64,000 bases of DNA from positions 40,867 to 104,866 of the forward strand of contig CAYWRU010000004.1 in the NCBI GenBank assembly GCA_964460795.1, in the 5' to 3' direction. Under the pieces are notes generated by a model. The model saw only the letters and a list, made by a program, of their open reading frames with translations. It had not been told where the DNA came from and did not search any database. Positions 55,401 through 61,810 of the stretch are shown here, in pieces. This stretch comes from CAZOOM01 sp964460795. GTDB lineage: Bacteria; Omnitrophota; Omnitrophia; Omnitrophales; Aquincolibacteriaceae. The position numbers and the translations under genes are program-made. Numbering within the stretch: the first letter of the stretch is position 1; each line of letters starts with the position of its first letter.

Positions 55401-56413
55401 TATCAAGCCGTTCCGCCAGACAGTATTCGAGTAAAGATTCGCATCGTTCGGAGCTGAGAAAAACCCCGAAAGGAATGACCTCCTATAAACCAAGCAGACA
55501 AATTCTTGGCCATACTAAAACTGGGCTGCGAATCACATCAGGGAAAATTCCGGGAAATCACCCTCAAGTGGATCTAACAACTCAAAAAATAAATTCATCC
55601 AGCGGAATTTTGCTGGGATTTGAGGCGGGCTTGCTGGAGGCTGTGAGCACTGAATCTCCCGCTGTTTTTGCAGCCGTGGCAGCCTTCAAACTCGCTGCTC
55701 CCGGTGATCAAAAAACCGTAGCAGCTCTCATGGAGGCGCTTCGCAAGCCTGAAACAAAAGAAGAGAGTATTTGGCGGACAGCAATACCAGTTTCAGATGG
55801 AATTGGATCGGTGGTCCATATTTCTGATCGTCTTCCGAGTGAAGAAGAACAATTCGCCATGCGTCTTGCGCTCCGGAACCCCAATCATCAGGAGACCTGG
55901 ATTGTGTTAGGTGCGTCATCAAACATTTCTCAGATTGCTTCGGCCCGTCAACCCATGGGCCTCGCAATGACAACAAGAAATAATGCAGCCATTTACAAAA
56001 CCGCAGAATCGCCGGCTCAGCTTGTTGAAATTTTGAAATCGCTCTCGCACGATCAATTTAAAATCATGGCAAAACTTGCCGTTCAAGAACATCAGCCCCG
56101 GCCGAATGCGGGCGCTTCGTTTGTGCTCGCTGCCCCTTCAGAGATTTTGGATCAAATAGACACCGCGCGCCTGGGAGCTTTTGTGATTGAAACGCCAGAT
56201 CAAATCAACCCTGAAAAACTTATGGCCCAGCATCTTCTGACCGCGGATATTGCAGATGAACTTCATCAAGCTGAGGATTTACGTGAGCAAACTCTTCAAA
56301 ATCTTGTGTCGAAAGGCTCCCGGTACGAAATCAAACCCTCGGCCCTGGATATTTTTACCGCCAAAATTGAAACCGCTCTGGCACAAACCTCTCAAATCAA
56401 TCGCTCTGCTTAA
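46433..56413 (+). CDS. Giant exported multidomain protein with SNF2 helicase and SecA-like ATPase modules
   Basis: 3326 residues. A signal peptide ends near Ala29 (TYA-NPAE). Residues about 65-515 resemble TraB/ChaN-type domains: YYIQTVHGEPAVQFKI, LFVEGAVNDLDP, VTGGFHSEG. Three repeats have an exact 114-residue period (W702, W816, W930; WMEYR/WVERR). A beta-sandwich follows near 1060-1130. The SNF2 core has Walker A LEQGLGKT (K1294), DESQ (1390-1393), SAT (1418-1420), VLIFTSYKQE (1606) and RNNR (1748-1751). The SecA-like core starts near 1900: PSEGKS (K1992), LIDEADTPLVEAG (D2122), ERDHDYVV, LDAFTGEIKENRRWARGIH, TIATQMAERGSE (2405-2416), ARRTGRRGQPG (2458). HTH-like repeats begin at 2672 and 2751. 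The C-terminal ~270 residues are unassigned. Domain calls are pattern recognition; function is unknown. It is a single gene between unrelated neighbours. Confidence 0.85.
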   Translation: MQIKNNLKKITSVWTLISCLVSNLGPTYANPAELALHSPLIAASIQPHLQMPHDLAEIQDIYVAPAAQSAPWIYYIQTVHGEPAVQFKIAKLLKYLEQNKKLDHLFVEGAVNDLDPLHFNILKDPQKNQALAHHLVSQGLMTGADYYLLETQNSLPASGLEDADLYRKNLEALRSVFAALPQTENFIRRIHSRLDLLMTHFASPKFRRLLQEWERFEQNRREFHPYLKLLADSARSELNVDLQDLFSQLEWPQLARILALEAAQRSLHASKAVEQKTEILRFLSTRPSLSELTFTLQTLALGDRETEAAATSGPSSGSVTRYWLERFAEETRPYHFDFRKYPDFFLAMGLKVLREELDSRELSREMTLLFNKLLDHSAVSSEQKEILRIYRSTVYLNKLYHLELNREEWDQHPDLNLSELLNSILRLEKSVPKQTKTAASFAGLKNLANLLQKTGEFYALAVRRENSFQDHLKISGNHLENKRYALVTGGFHSEGVKEILKKDGFNYMVLTPSAAVDTDQSRKLYQKSMMQLPPPGFQKSSLETASFLMSPEDQATLGFRSEIRSAQIARALSESTESRRNDLAVYRSSSSLNKIERSEIREDPLGETPALTAQNGNLDAAENFRANSVTDPIRTKWYQINRLASESSGKRFRTNFDITPLVFMSGRRQLTQGYPIPTAPGRLGRKDSVGISDSANSIRHKWMEYRSDGLLYECLEFPDSNGNFVAVVFYYDVKEKRHISLGLEIEDALNTLFKKILSDHRPQRIHFDPEIDALPLTDRNQSALGDHTPTPRGTSLGKSNFFGPDITHLTRLKPRWMEYRKNNRIYLCFDFETAAGKTDTLVFYWDGQDYVMAGNEQRDAAHVKLHTLFDQLPEGTVKRILLDHPLDVTDLTYKADGVFKPGYPLSGWRELQNKKAFGARKNLKQVELLWVERRSDGKIYSCYRYETTAGKRDTTVVREENDTLVSVGTEDEDKVESALKEVDEPQVADFISSFKASGDIDMFLYFLLFVKKFDPKQAKAFVLENVPGLGGGKPWTPHLTGFETIPGSVQMPALTKTDQTVLHLEGTLDGADPATFTHILIEEDRSQFVRVHPDGKFHFTLRLAPGEKLRLKITPYHAETKVKGTARWINVEQTSKHPDLAETLHRLICQRDALKKTLLDHFSEDSFPYKYMQKKMEVTLLKEFMEDPDSAFKNLERKAKPALHAGSGETEPLPPAVRKFYKNILEKFEAARDFFKNHPDLGLKPEYQNKTFFYQRYALCEITRLMEGNIFELNSEPQKQISGLMLALEQGLGKTLVSLILARMNPDGALIITPHALTTNWVAEEGKFFEHPRAVLMDGDTSTKTRKLKTASPGALRIVNLDYLQVGKPEQRTKRLAALNAFENQLVIFDESQFLRNSGSQQSQTAQGIRGRLRLFVSATPISSPENAQPVLAAVTQDKAFQNRAAFQEHLLDAEGPDALRLLHFMFQPYMVRILEQHVFGRYDDQTPLDQQQHRLPNMEWVDPETLGRFEYTFEQSASMLELLVDWPSWSDKKTARNRSRTAIDTLDDQERRRQRKGKPEGLAKLQALKQLGNNPRYAGLDQPSPKAAKAAEIVALEAGERKGKVLIFTSYKQEVQDYRTQFQSYGAVSYYGDTGKDGVGIGPHHYTADREGYLLNAKGDRQKFQKINSQWTLTANGIPKEAGPEEEGFTMRALDYNRLLFQNNPDTKVMIVTYETGAFGATFTEADAAIFDDPPRDYLQLYHAAKRNNRTDPDRRKLEQRYYSLTGKYPERFLESLRNRLAVVNRETGEVSYCLKQDLPPKMKDPSRFHIFDLEEEFRRGTYDEVQFRNLERQRHKFSLVMNGFLTSKDLELMTNATLKESIPLLFQKTSLQQVERKPVASAAIPLSEVLKYKNNWISTARTWTDDELLRRARKLKRAQIKLTPRALGYAIALFSIAAERASLDPRFSLIAPYIGKFNPQQGLPSDSQIEAALKLLRPRSLAVMEPSEGKSLTLGLTSYLKALSGNKVEVHDWNTYLSARNGAALGAILHRLDMTVGVVCQNYFLSFRTENNSRYFYPHLEGTRGVQMTKYQKRAFFQKADIVYGPYDEMIFLWLGDWTQPFDVRQSIHATPRPKVILIDEADTPLVEAGHDSLAFFGKVERQKNEIASGYKSIYHFAEQSQENQDFKILRGQVQCLPAMEMKLKKLAASLPHYFHQHKDIPDLVKAALEARNLFERDHDYVVHQNRILTLDAFTGEIKENRRWARGIHTFLEIKEGLPIREETQIHGVITPELFYNSVTDFSGVIGILDDKYKAFISRSFPGISFHPISPSYQSQRRELPPCYFKTEAKKHLEVVRVAEEVHFTERPILIFVKSPAEAKGLLQVFKSKTTSSVQRSIRIIDGLPGQDEMAAWRQMGAPGAITIATQMAERGSETKIEEALTTSEESWIDPQNGIAGLYMLSTFRSASETLDAQMARRTGRRGQPGVVQFMDHIENNDYLKTYLTPAELDQARDLAGKMETLAAQDQKAQDLQTRTPASDQRREITGQIEDLIEQARQRQWQELTSQQRNLLPYYERLANHQFRMIEAMKTVKPPAALCIKFIHTYVDWMYQNIARGDFKAFDEMALLVEKSSFVSLKDLTTAETFPQMIALLNAPQFMALRQIQLYKVKAPRLSASKEEIEAYAERLIDYFRENPQLVVVPRQMKFEDICRLSRNSLYGNYYRILLEAKNKCAPGIWMRTSSDEALRIRILTAINDYSHRDRRKQIQDYLFQAYRTRPDLVEIPREEVMRKFNITASTLRFYLSKIFWHLKRSPPANAKDFDIYTRMRNQHQIFVGTPELVNSIIHLSDPKINSSMPPIISEALAAQSGVKQKLIYRRLPQILKLLRDKMDRTKLSDEHRNRLEHILALFENKEKAATQMIARFKTEPHRTDFPLPHLTPDIESIHASAATHHFGIVNEVEQVVINNGLNAELKSRLRTAIASHRQHFEEVNLHLDRQNNRRPIEYLSSRSARQYSSKDSHRSELRKTPKGMTSYKPSRQILGHTKTGLRITSGKIPGNHPQVDLTTQKINSSSGILLGFEAGLLEAVSTESPAVFAAVAAFKLAAPGDQKTVAALMEALRKPETKEESIWRTAIPVSDGIGSVVHISDRLPSEEEQFAMRLALRNPNHQETWIVLGASSNISQIASARQPMGLAMTTRNNAAIYKTAESPAQLVEILKSLSHDQFKIMAKLAVQEHQPRPNAGASFVLAAPSEILDQIDTARLGAFVIETPDQINPEKLMAQHLLTADIADELHQAEDLREQTLQNLVSKGSRYEIKPSALDIFTAKIETALAQTSQINRSA

Positions 56414-56442
56414 ACAACAGTACAGAGTACACCGTACTTAGA

Positions 56443-56604
56443 ACTGGTTTCATAAGTATTCGTAAGTCATTGTATGGATTGTCATGCCGGACTCGATCCG
56501 GCATCCATTTCTCTGATTTGTATTCTGGATCCCGGGTCAAGCCCGGGATGACAGCAAAAACAAATGAAACAGCCAAACAGCTTATGACGACTTATGAAAC
56601 CAGT
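56443..56604. repeat. Nested palindromic element after the giant gene
   Basis: Perfect 15-base inverted arms ACTGGTTTCATAAGT (56443-56457) and ACTTATGAAACCAGT (56590-56604) enclose a GTCATGCC...GGGATGAC repeat (56481-56552). Outside them, further GTAC-containing arms are imperfectly inverted. It lies between convergent genes and could terminate both. Confidence 0.75.
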
Positions 56605-56649
56605 ACTTAGCACATAGCGCTTCTAAGGATCTAGGCACTGTGTACTAGC

Positions 56650-58095
56650 TCAGTTGAAGTGGGATTGGATTCCATCCAGGAGCTTTTCAGGAGTGAAGGG
56701 TTTGATCAAAAATGGAATGCGGTTCATGATGAAAAAATCCTTGAGCTCATTGCCCGCGCTGCTGCCTGTCACAAACATAAAATGTTTCGCTAATGCCGGC
56801 CGCGCGGAGCGCACAGCTTCATAAAAAAGTTTCCCGTTCATCTGCGGCATTAGATAATCGGCAATAATCACGTCATAGTTCCGAGTTCCGATTTTTTCCA
56901 TGGCAATCTTGCCATTGGAGGCCGTTTCTACGACATAGCCCTGAGACTCCAAACACTCCTTAATATCTGCAAGAACTTCCGGCTCATCATCCACAGCAAG
57001 AATGGTCTTGGCGTCTTTCCTTTCCTCAGCTCCCTCTGAAAACGGACCGTTTTCTGACAAAAACGGCAGCGTGATGATAAAGAAAACTCCGGGCATGTCT
57101 TCTTTCTGAACCGCGGTAAGATTCCCGCCGTGATCCCGGACAATGCCCGAGGAGAGGCTGAGCCCCAGGCCGGTACCCCGGCCCATATGTTTAGTGGTAA
57201 AAAAAGGATCAAATATTTTTTTCAAAAAGGCATCGGGAATGGAAGGCCCGTTGTTCCATAAAACCAAATTAAAGGAATCCTCATTTTTCCGAAAAAGCTC
57301 AATCCGGATCTCGCGCGGGGACTCCTTTTCCTGCAGGGCATGAATCGCATTGGTCAGGATATTGATGATCACGCGGCGAAAAAGAGGGGCATTGCCCTCA
57401 ATCATGGCGGCTTCCTTGGGCATACACTGAATCACATGAATCTGGTGTTCTTTTAAAAGAAACTCCAGGGAATCCAGGGCCTCCTGAATAGGCGCACGCA
57501 AATCCATGGGCATCAAAAACGGTTTGGCCTTGCGTGAAAAAAGAAGAAGATCATTTACGATTTCATGAGCGCGTTCGGTCTCTCGTTCGATCACCGACAT
57601 CATATTTTTAAGATCCTGATTCTCGGTCTTGCCGCTTGCGATATTGGCATAGCCTAAAATAGAGGTCAGCGGGGTCGCTAAATCATGGATTACGCCAGTG
57701 ATGAAAGTGCCGAGGGCTGCCATTTTTTCACATTCCATGGACTGAGCCTGCGCCTCCTCTAATAATTGGTAGGCCTTTTTAAGATCCTCTATTTTCTTCT
57801 CCAAATTGGCGGTCAACTGCTGACTTTCCTCACAAATGCGGCGGCGTTCGCGCTCTTCTACTTCTAAAGCATGGCTTCTTTTTTCCATATTTTGCTTTAA
57901 TTCATCTTGCTGGATTTCAAGCCGTCTCACCATCCAAACGGCGAGCATGGAAAAGAGGGAACCGACAAAAACAAAACCAGGAGTGTGATACGGAACAAGA
58001 AAAAGAATCATGCCGCATCCCAGACAGGCCATGCCCGTGGTATAAGGAAGCGGACTCTTTTTCAGCTGGATCTGAACCCAAGGCTCTGTAGACAT
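56650..58095 (-). CDS. Membrane-bound hybrid histidine kinase
   Basis: A 481-residue protein with two membrane segments (about residues 20-35 and 40-56), a coiled coil (60-125), and a HisKA domain with phospho-acceptor His137 in GVIHDLATPLTSILGYA. The ATPase domain has the N box NILTNAIHAL, F box FDPFFTTK and G boxes GRGTGLGLSLSS. A C-terminal receiver begins near residue 360 (LAVDDEPE) with its Asp in VIIADYLMPQMNG and lysine in IKPF. No periplasmic sensor is evident. Phosphate may pass to a separate Hpt or to the CheY-like protein at 31.1 kb (inference). Confidence 0.9.
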   Translation of the reverse strand: MSTEPWVQIQLKKSPLPYTTGMACLGCGMILFLVPYHTPGFVFVGSLFSMLAVWMVRRLEIQQDELKQNMEKRSHALEVEERERRRICEESQQLTANLEKKIEDLKKAYQLLEEAQAQSMECEKMAALGTFITGVIHDLATPLTSILGYANIASGKTENQDLKNMMSVIERETERAHEIVNDLLLFSRKAKPFLMPMDLRAPIQEALDSLEFLLKEHQIHVIQCMPKEAAMIEGNAPLFRRVIINILTNAIHALQEKESPREIRIELFRKNEDSFNLVLWNNGPSIPDAFLKKIFDPFFTTKHMGRGTGLGLSLSSGIVRDHGGNLTAVQKEDMPGVFFIITLPFLSENGPFSEGAEERKDAKTILAVDDEPEVLADIKECLESQGYVVETASNGKIAMEKIGTRNYDVIIADYLMPQMNGKLFYEAVRSARPALAKHFMFVTGSSAGNELKDFFIMNRIPFLIKPFTPEKLLDGIQSHFN

Positions 58096-58469
58096 TGATG
58101 GCTTTCCCTCCTCTTATTCAGAAGTCTAAAGGACTTCCAAAACACCTGCAAATGGGCGACGAATACACCGTGACGATCATCACGCTTGTGGGTGAGGACT
58201 TCTTAAAGAACTAAAAAAAACAAAGCGCGGGAGGCCTCATTTTTAGCCGGGTCCGGAATCTGAGCAGGGGCTTGGCATTGGAGGATTCTAAAAAAATCCA
58301 AAAATGATTTTGGCATTGAGAAACGCCGTAAGAAGCGTAAGAAAAAAATGACCCTATTTGGAAGCTATGACAGGAATGATAGCTTCAGAAAATATTTTTC
58401 TGGAGCATTCTTTTTTCGTTCATTACAAACAGGCATTTGCTGCTGTCGAGTTTGGACTCTTCCATCCTC
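58096..58469. other. Gene-free stretch between the kinase and the toxin gene
   Basis: 374 bases. It holds the kinase ribosome-binding site (GGAGGG ten bases upstream of its ATG) and, at 58371-58399, one copy of a direct repeat whose partner is at 59254-59281. No convincing gene or RNA was recognised. Confidence 0.5.
58371..58399 (+). repeat. Direct repeat, left copy, flanking the toxin-antitoxin pair
   Basis: CAGGAATGATAGCTTCAGAA plus AATATTTTT. It matches 59254-59281 except for one substitution/indel region. Between the two copies lies exactly the VapC-like/AbrB-like pair. Confidence 0.8.
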
Positions 58470-58925
58470 TCAACTTGAAAAAGGCTCCACCCATTGTCTG
58501 AAAAGAGTCAAGGCATCCGCAGGTACAACAATGGGAAAATTGACAAGGGCGGAAATACCCGGCGACATAAAATCCCGCGTATTCCAGGTGACAAAAGCAG
58601 ATACCTTGGCTTGGTGGGCGGCGCACAAAATAGCAGCATCTCCCCAAGGCAGCCGGCGGTCAAAAGGCTTGAGAGCATCTTTGGAAGGATTGGAAACAAC
58701 TTCAGGGCGGAGATGCTTCCAAAGTTTGCGGGAGTCTTGAATCAGTTCGGGAAATTTACGCCCCAAAACGCGGTCAGCCTCCCCAATGACTTCTTCGGAA
58801 ACCACCATCAAAACCGCCCCTGATTCCACGAGCCTGATCAACTCCCCTGCAGCACCCGAAGGGGAAAGCAGAGCGGCGATGTAAACACTCGTATCAAAAA
58901 ACATCCGGTAAGGCGGGAGGGTCAT
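58470..58925 (-). CDS. PIN-domain toxin, VapC-like
   Basis: A 151-residue PIN-domain RNase. The catalytic acids are Asp11 in MFFDTSVYIAALLSP, Glu in SEEVIGEADRVLG, Asp in LPWGDAAILCAA and Asp in VTWNTRDF. VapC toxins cleave tRNA or rRNA; the target here is unknown. It begins one base after the antitoxin stop with AGGG upstream, so translation is coupled. Confidence 0.85.
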   Translation of the reverse strand: MTLPPYRMFFDTSVYIAALLSPSGAAGELIRLVESGAVLMVVSEEVIGEADRVLGRKFPELIQDSRKLWKHLRPEVVSNPSKDALKPFDRRLPWGDAAILCAAHQAKVSAFVTWNTRDFMSPGISALVNFPIVVPADALTLFRQWVEPFSS

Positions 58926-58926
58926 C

Positions 58927-59166
58927 TTAACCCTTTTGGCGGTTTTTTTTCAGATCTTTCAAAAGCTCCTGCAGTGTCAGGCCCTTATTTTTGGCAGCCT
59001 TTGAAAACTTTTCTGAGGTTTCCTCAAAAACAGACTTCCCGGGCGTTAAAAGGATTCCATCCCCCACCTTGGCCATGAACAGGATACTGTCTTTACGCAG
59101 ATGCAACGACCCCCGAAGCCCGGCTGGAATCGTGATCTGCCCCTTTTCCCGCATGCGTGTGACCAT
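58927..59166 (-). CDS. AbrB/SpoVT-family antitoxin
   Basis: A 79-residue protein. The swapped-hairpin DNA-binding domain is seen in MREKGQITIPAGLRGSLHLR followed by DSILFMAKVGDGILLTP. The C-terminal half is helical and charged (KNKGLTLQELLKDLKKNRQKG) and probably wraps the toxin. Placement before the PIN toxin is the usual antitoxin-first order. Probably represses its own promoter through the repeats at 59181-59210. Confidence 0.85.
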   Translation of the reverse strand: MVTRMREKGQITIPAGLRGSLHLRKDSILFMAKVGDGILLTPGKSVFEETSEKFSKAAKNKGLTLQELLKDLKKNRQKG

Positions 59167-59180
59167 GAGACACCTCTCGA

Positions 59181-59210
59181 TTTCCTACTATTTCCTACTT
59201 TCTTACTTAA
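59181..59210. promoter_or_regulatory. Candidate antitoxin operator repeats
   Basis: Three contiguous ten-base units upstream of the antitoxin ATG: TTTCCTACTA, TTTCCTACTT and the weaker TCTTACTTAA. Tandem repeats of this kind often serve as binding sites for AbrB-type antitoxins; binding is inferred. Confidence 0.4.
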
Positions 59211-59253
59211 GAATACCACGGCCCCGCGGGCTTTACAAGAAGGAGGTTTTTGG

Positions 59254-59281
59254 CAGGAATGATAGCTTCAAAAATATTTTT
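59254..59281 (+). repeat. Direct repeat, right copy, flanking the toxin-antitoxin pair
   Basis: CAGGAATGATAGCTTCAAAA plus ATATTTTT, the partner of 58371-58399. The remaining sequence to 59386 shows no gene. Confidence 0.8.
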
Positions 59282-59386
59282 AGCTTGCCATTTTTTTTGA
59301 GCTCTTCTCGCCACCTATTTGATGATGGGGGCACAGAGAGAAACTAAGCAATGTTTGTTCTTCTGCCGTTTCCCTCTGTGAAAATT

Positions 59387-60019
59387 TTAAATCACCTTTA
59401 GATTTTTCTTGGCTTCTTCTGCCGGAGCAGTTGGGCCTTCTTTTTTCTCATCAACAATCCCCAGCTTTTGAGCACCACCACTTAACGTGGTATCCAATGC
59501 TGTACTTGCCGTATTTCTTACAGCATCGACAGGTGTATTCACGACCGCCTTTCCAACATCAATCGTTTTTTCAAGGACTCTTTCAGACGTGGATGTTGTG
59601 CCTAGCGGTTTCATATCAAGGTAGATAGCTTCCTCTTTCAAATTTCTCATGGCTCCTGAAATCGAGTCGATTAGCCAGCCGATGCCCGTCCCGATTCCCA
59701 ATGTCCACCATCCCCAAATTGCTGTATTGGTTCCCGTGGAATGACCAAAGCCAGCCCAGGAAATACCTGATTTAATACTAAACACCTTTTTTTCATATCC
59801 CGGCGCCTGGGCAACACAGGCATGACTTTTGCTTTGCATCAAAGGGATCGATCCAGGTGCAGACACGCGCTTTCCCGAGCAAATCACTTCGACATTCTGA
59901 ACATTAGAGTCAAACGAAACATTTTCCTCGTCATGCTGCCGTCCAAAAACAGTCGAACACCCACAAATAAGAGAAGGCAAAACAAGGATCATCACAATAA
60001 CATTTAATAATCTATTCAC
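59387..60019 (-). CDS. Lipoprotein of unknown function
   Basis: A 210-residue protein with lipobox ICGC after a hydrophobic signal (LLNVIVMILVLPSLICGC). A small PEGA-like beta domain is suggested by VEVICSGKRVSAPGSIPLMQ and CVAQAPGYEKKVF. A Gly/Trp-rich hydrophobic stretch (FGHSTGTNTAIWGWWTLGIG) follows, resembling those in short lipoproteins that carry a glycine-zipper segment. The C-terminus is polar. It is one of four lipoprotein genes in a row on this strand. Confidence 0.65.
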   Translation of the reverse strand: MNRLLNVIVMILVLPSLICGCSTVFGRQHDEENVSFDSNVQNVEVICSGKRVSAPGSIPLMQSKSHACVAQAPGYEKKVFSIKSGISWAGFGHSTGTNTAIWGWWTLGIGTGIGWLIDSISGAMRNLKEEAIYLDMKPLGTTSTSERVLEKTIDVGKAVVNTPVDAVRNTASTALDTTLSGGAQKLGIVDEKKEGPTAPAEEAKKNLKVI

Positions 60020-60030
60020 AACCGGCTCCT

Positions 60031-60642
60031 TTAGTTTTGAACGGTTTTGAAGGACTGAAGTTGCTTTTTCATTTCTTCATCTTTAACAAACTTCGACACC
60101 GCATCCTTAATTGCATTTTCAACCAATTCGGCGATGGGCTTTGGGCTAGTGACAAGCCCAACTCTTTTTTCATAATGCCCAGCGTAGCTGCTGTTATAGA
60201 CCGCTTCTCCTTTTGCGTTATAAAGATTCACCTTAATATCAACATCGGTCTCCACCGGCTGCATCAGGGAATCCATAGAGAATAATTTGATTTTATGAAT
60301 TTCAGGGATCACAAAACCATCTAGGTTGTTTCGTAAGGCGACACCCGCCATCTCACTCTCGGCAGGCTGGCTAATGGGTAAAAGATTGGCTTGTAAATAA
60401 TGATTGGCAGAGGACATCACTTGGTTCGTCGTAAAATCAACCACTTCGCCCTTAAGTTTGTACCCCGCAGCGCCAATGGAGCCAATGCTATTAGACCCCC
60501 TTAAATCCTTAGCACTCACCAAACCAAGCCGAACACCCTCGGGATACTCGCGCAACTCATTCATATCAACGCCTTTAGATAACTGAAGCGTCGTACAGCC
60601 CATCATCAACAATACAGGAAAAACCCAGAATGCTTTCTTCAT
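60031..60642 (-). CDS. Lipoprotein, possibly YajG/LptE-like fold
   Basis: A 203-residue protein; the ATG at 60642 is chosen because GGAG lies six bases upstream and a lipoprotein signal MKKAFWVFPVLLMMGC starts there. The mature part alternates strands and helices (EVVDFTTNQVMSSANHYLQA, GVALRNNLDGFVIPEIHKI, VDIKVNLYNAKGEAVYNSSY) and ends with a helical VENAIKDAVSKFVKDEEMKK. This layout resembles YajG-type lipoproteins; I am not certain of the family. Confidence 0.6.
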   Translation of the reverse strand: MKKAFWVFPVLLMMGCTTLQLSKGVDMNELREYPEGVRLGLVSAKDLRGSNSIGSIGAAGYKLKGEVVDFTTNQVMSSANHYLQANLLPISQPAESEMAGVALRNNLDGFVIPEIHKIKLFSMDSLMQPVETDVDIKVNLYNAKGEAVYNSSYAGHYEKRVGLVTSPKPIAELVENAIKDAVSKFVKDEEMKKQLQSFKTVQN

Positions 60643-60856
60643 TATCAGCTCCTTATTGTTCTTCTGTCTTAATTGCTTAATTGGACAAAGCCAAAACTTC
60701 TTAAATCGATCGCCGGAAGCGGGCATAAAAAAAACAGACTTAGATCCGTTCCTTGGATCAGCAAGCCTGCGGGTTATTTTTTTGCACAGCATTTATTATA
60801 TGCGATCTCATCATTCCCCTGGATATCCTTTTTTCATAAAACCCTAGGAATTACCT

Positions 60857-61297
60857 TTAATCCACCTTTTGGGCAGTGAGAAAGACGGCTTTTTCTAGGG
60901 CGGCGAAAAAGTCCTGGTAAGTTTCGGGGACTTCCACGGCCTTGAGTCCGTACTGGGCATTGGCGCGGACCACGGTCTGTTTTTCATTTCGCGCTTTGAC
61001 CGTGACCGTGATCTTGACCACATTCAACCCAACAAACTTCTGCCCCGTGACCGTTCCAAGATCCATGCTCGCGTCCTGGATCAGAAAATCAAGATCCTGC
61101 AAAGTTCCGATCACGCTGCGCATCATGCGTTTTTGGTCCACGGTATCAAAGACGCGGCTTTGGATACTGCGGAGCGCCACCTGGCTTTGGTCGGTACCCA
61201 GCACCTGTTCATGCGAAGCCGCGCATCCGCTGACAAAAAGAATAAAAAGAAAAAGCCCCATGAACCTGTACTTGTGTTTTTGGATCTGCAGCATCAT
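60857..61297 (-). CDS. Lipoprotein, paralogue of the next gene
   Basis: A 146-residue lipoprotein starting at the ATG at 61297, which overlaps the upstream stop (ATGA). The signal is FMGLFLFILFVSGC. The mature part has QDLDFLIQDASMDLGTVTGQ and YQDFFAALEKAVFLTAQK, which align with QDLGFTLEKSETELGLLVGS and YQEFFSKLSKCVFLEEQK of the upstream gene, so the two arose by duplication. Function unknown. Confidence 0.65.
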   Translation of the reverse strand: MMLQIQKHKYRFMGLFLFILFVSGCAASHEQVLGTDQSQVALRSIQSRVFDTVDQKRMMRSVIGTLQDLDFLIQDASMDLGTVTGQKFVGLNVVKITVTVKARNEKQTVVRANAQYGLKAVEVPETYQDFFAALEKAVFLTAQKVD

Positions 61298-61810
61298 GCT
61301 TTTTGCTCCTCTAAAAAGACACACTTGGATAACTTACTAAAAAATTCCTGATAAAGGACAGGCTCTTTCATACTCTCCAGCTTTGAGATCTGATTCATGC
61401 GGTTCCAAACAATGCGCTGAAATTTGACGCGAACCGCCGTCGACTTCTCATCTAAGGACGGGAGAATCACCATGGAAGCGTAAATCTGCTGAGCTTTATC
61501 GGTCTGGGCATAGGCATTGGAGTAGGTCCCGGCTGCGGCAGCCAAAACGTCCAGGAAAAGTGCTGCGGTCACCTGGGCCGCGCTCGTAGCACTCCGGTCC
61601 TTGGACCCAACCAACAGCCCCAGCTCAGTCTCGCTTTTTTCCAGCGTAAACCCCAGGTCCTGAAAGACTGCGGCGGCTGAGGCAACGATCTTTTTTTCAT
61701 CTTTGGTATCGTACTTCTGAATTTCCTTCTGTCTGACTTCCAAATAATTGGGCGGCATGACCAATAGATCCTTGGGGACGCCTACACAACCCGTAAGACT
61801 GAGCAGGCCT
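61294..61810 (-). pseudogene. Lipoprotein gene cut off at its signal peptide by the REP-RAYT insertion
   Basis: From 61764 (TTG) the frame encodes a 156-residue mature-type domain (RQKEIQKYDTKDEKKIVASA, YQEFFSKLSKCVFLEEQKA). Reading further upstream in the same frame gives RGLLSLTGCVGVPKDLLVMP, a lipobox (LTGC) with the end of a hydrophobic signal, and then the 286-base duplicated block begins at 61811. No proper start codon exists for the signal; only a TAA inside the inserted REP. Thus the gene has lost its start, or is expressed without a lipid anchor from an internal codon. See the separated 5' fragment at 62790-62819. Confidence 0.7.

Noticed and set aside
46433..56413. The giant gene as a fusion created by misassembly of secA with another gene
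   Set aside because: The frame is open for almost 10 kb with no N run, linkers and composition are continuous, and the SecA-like part is too divergent to be the housekeeping secA.
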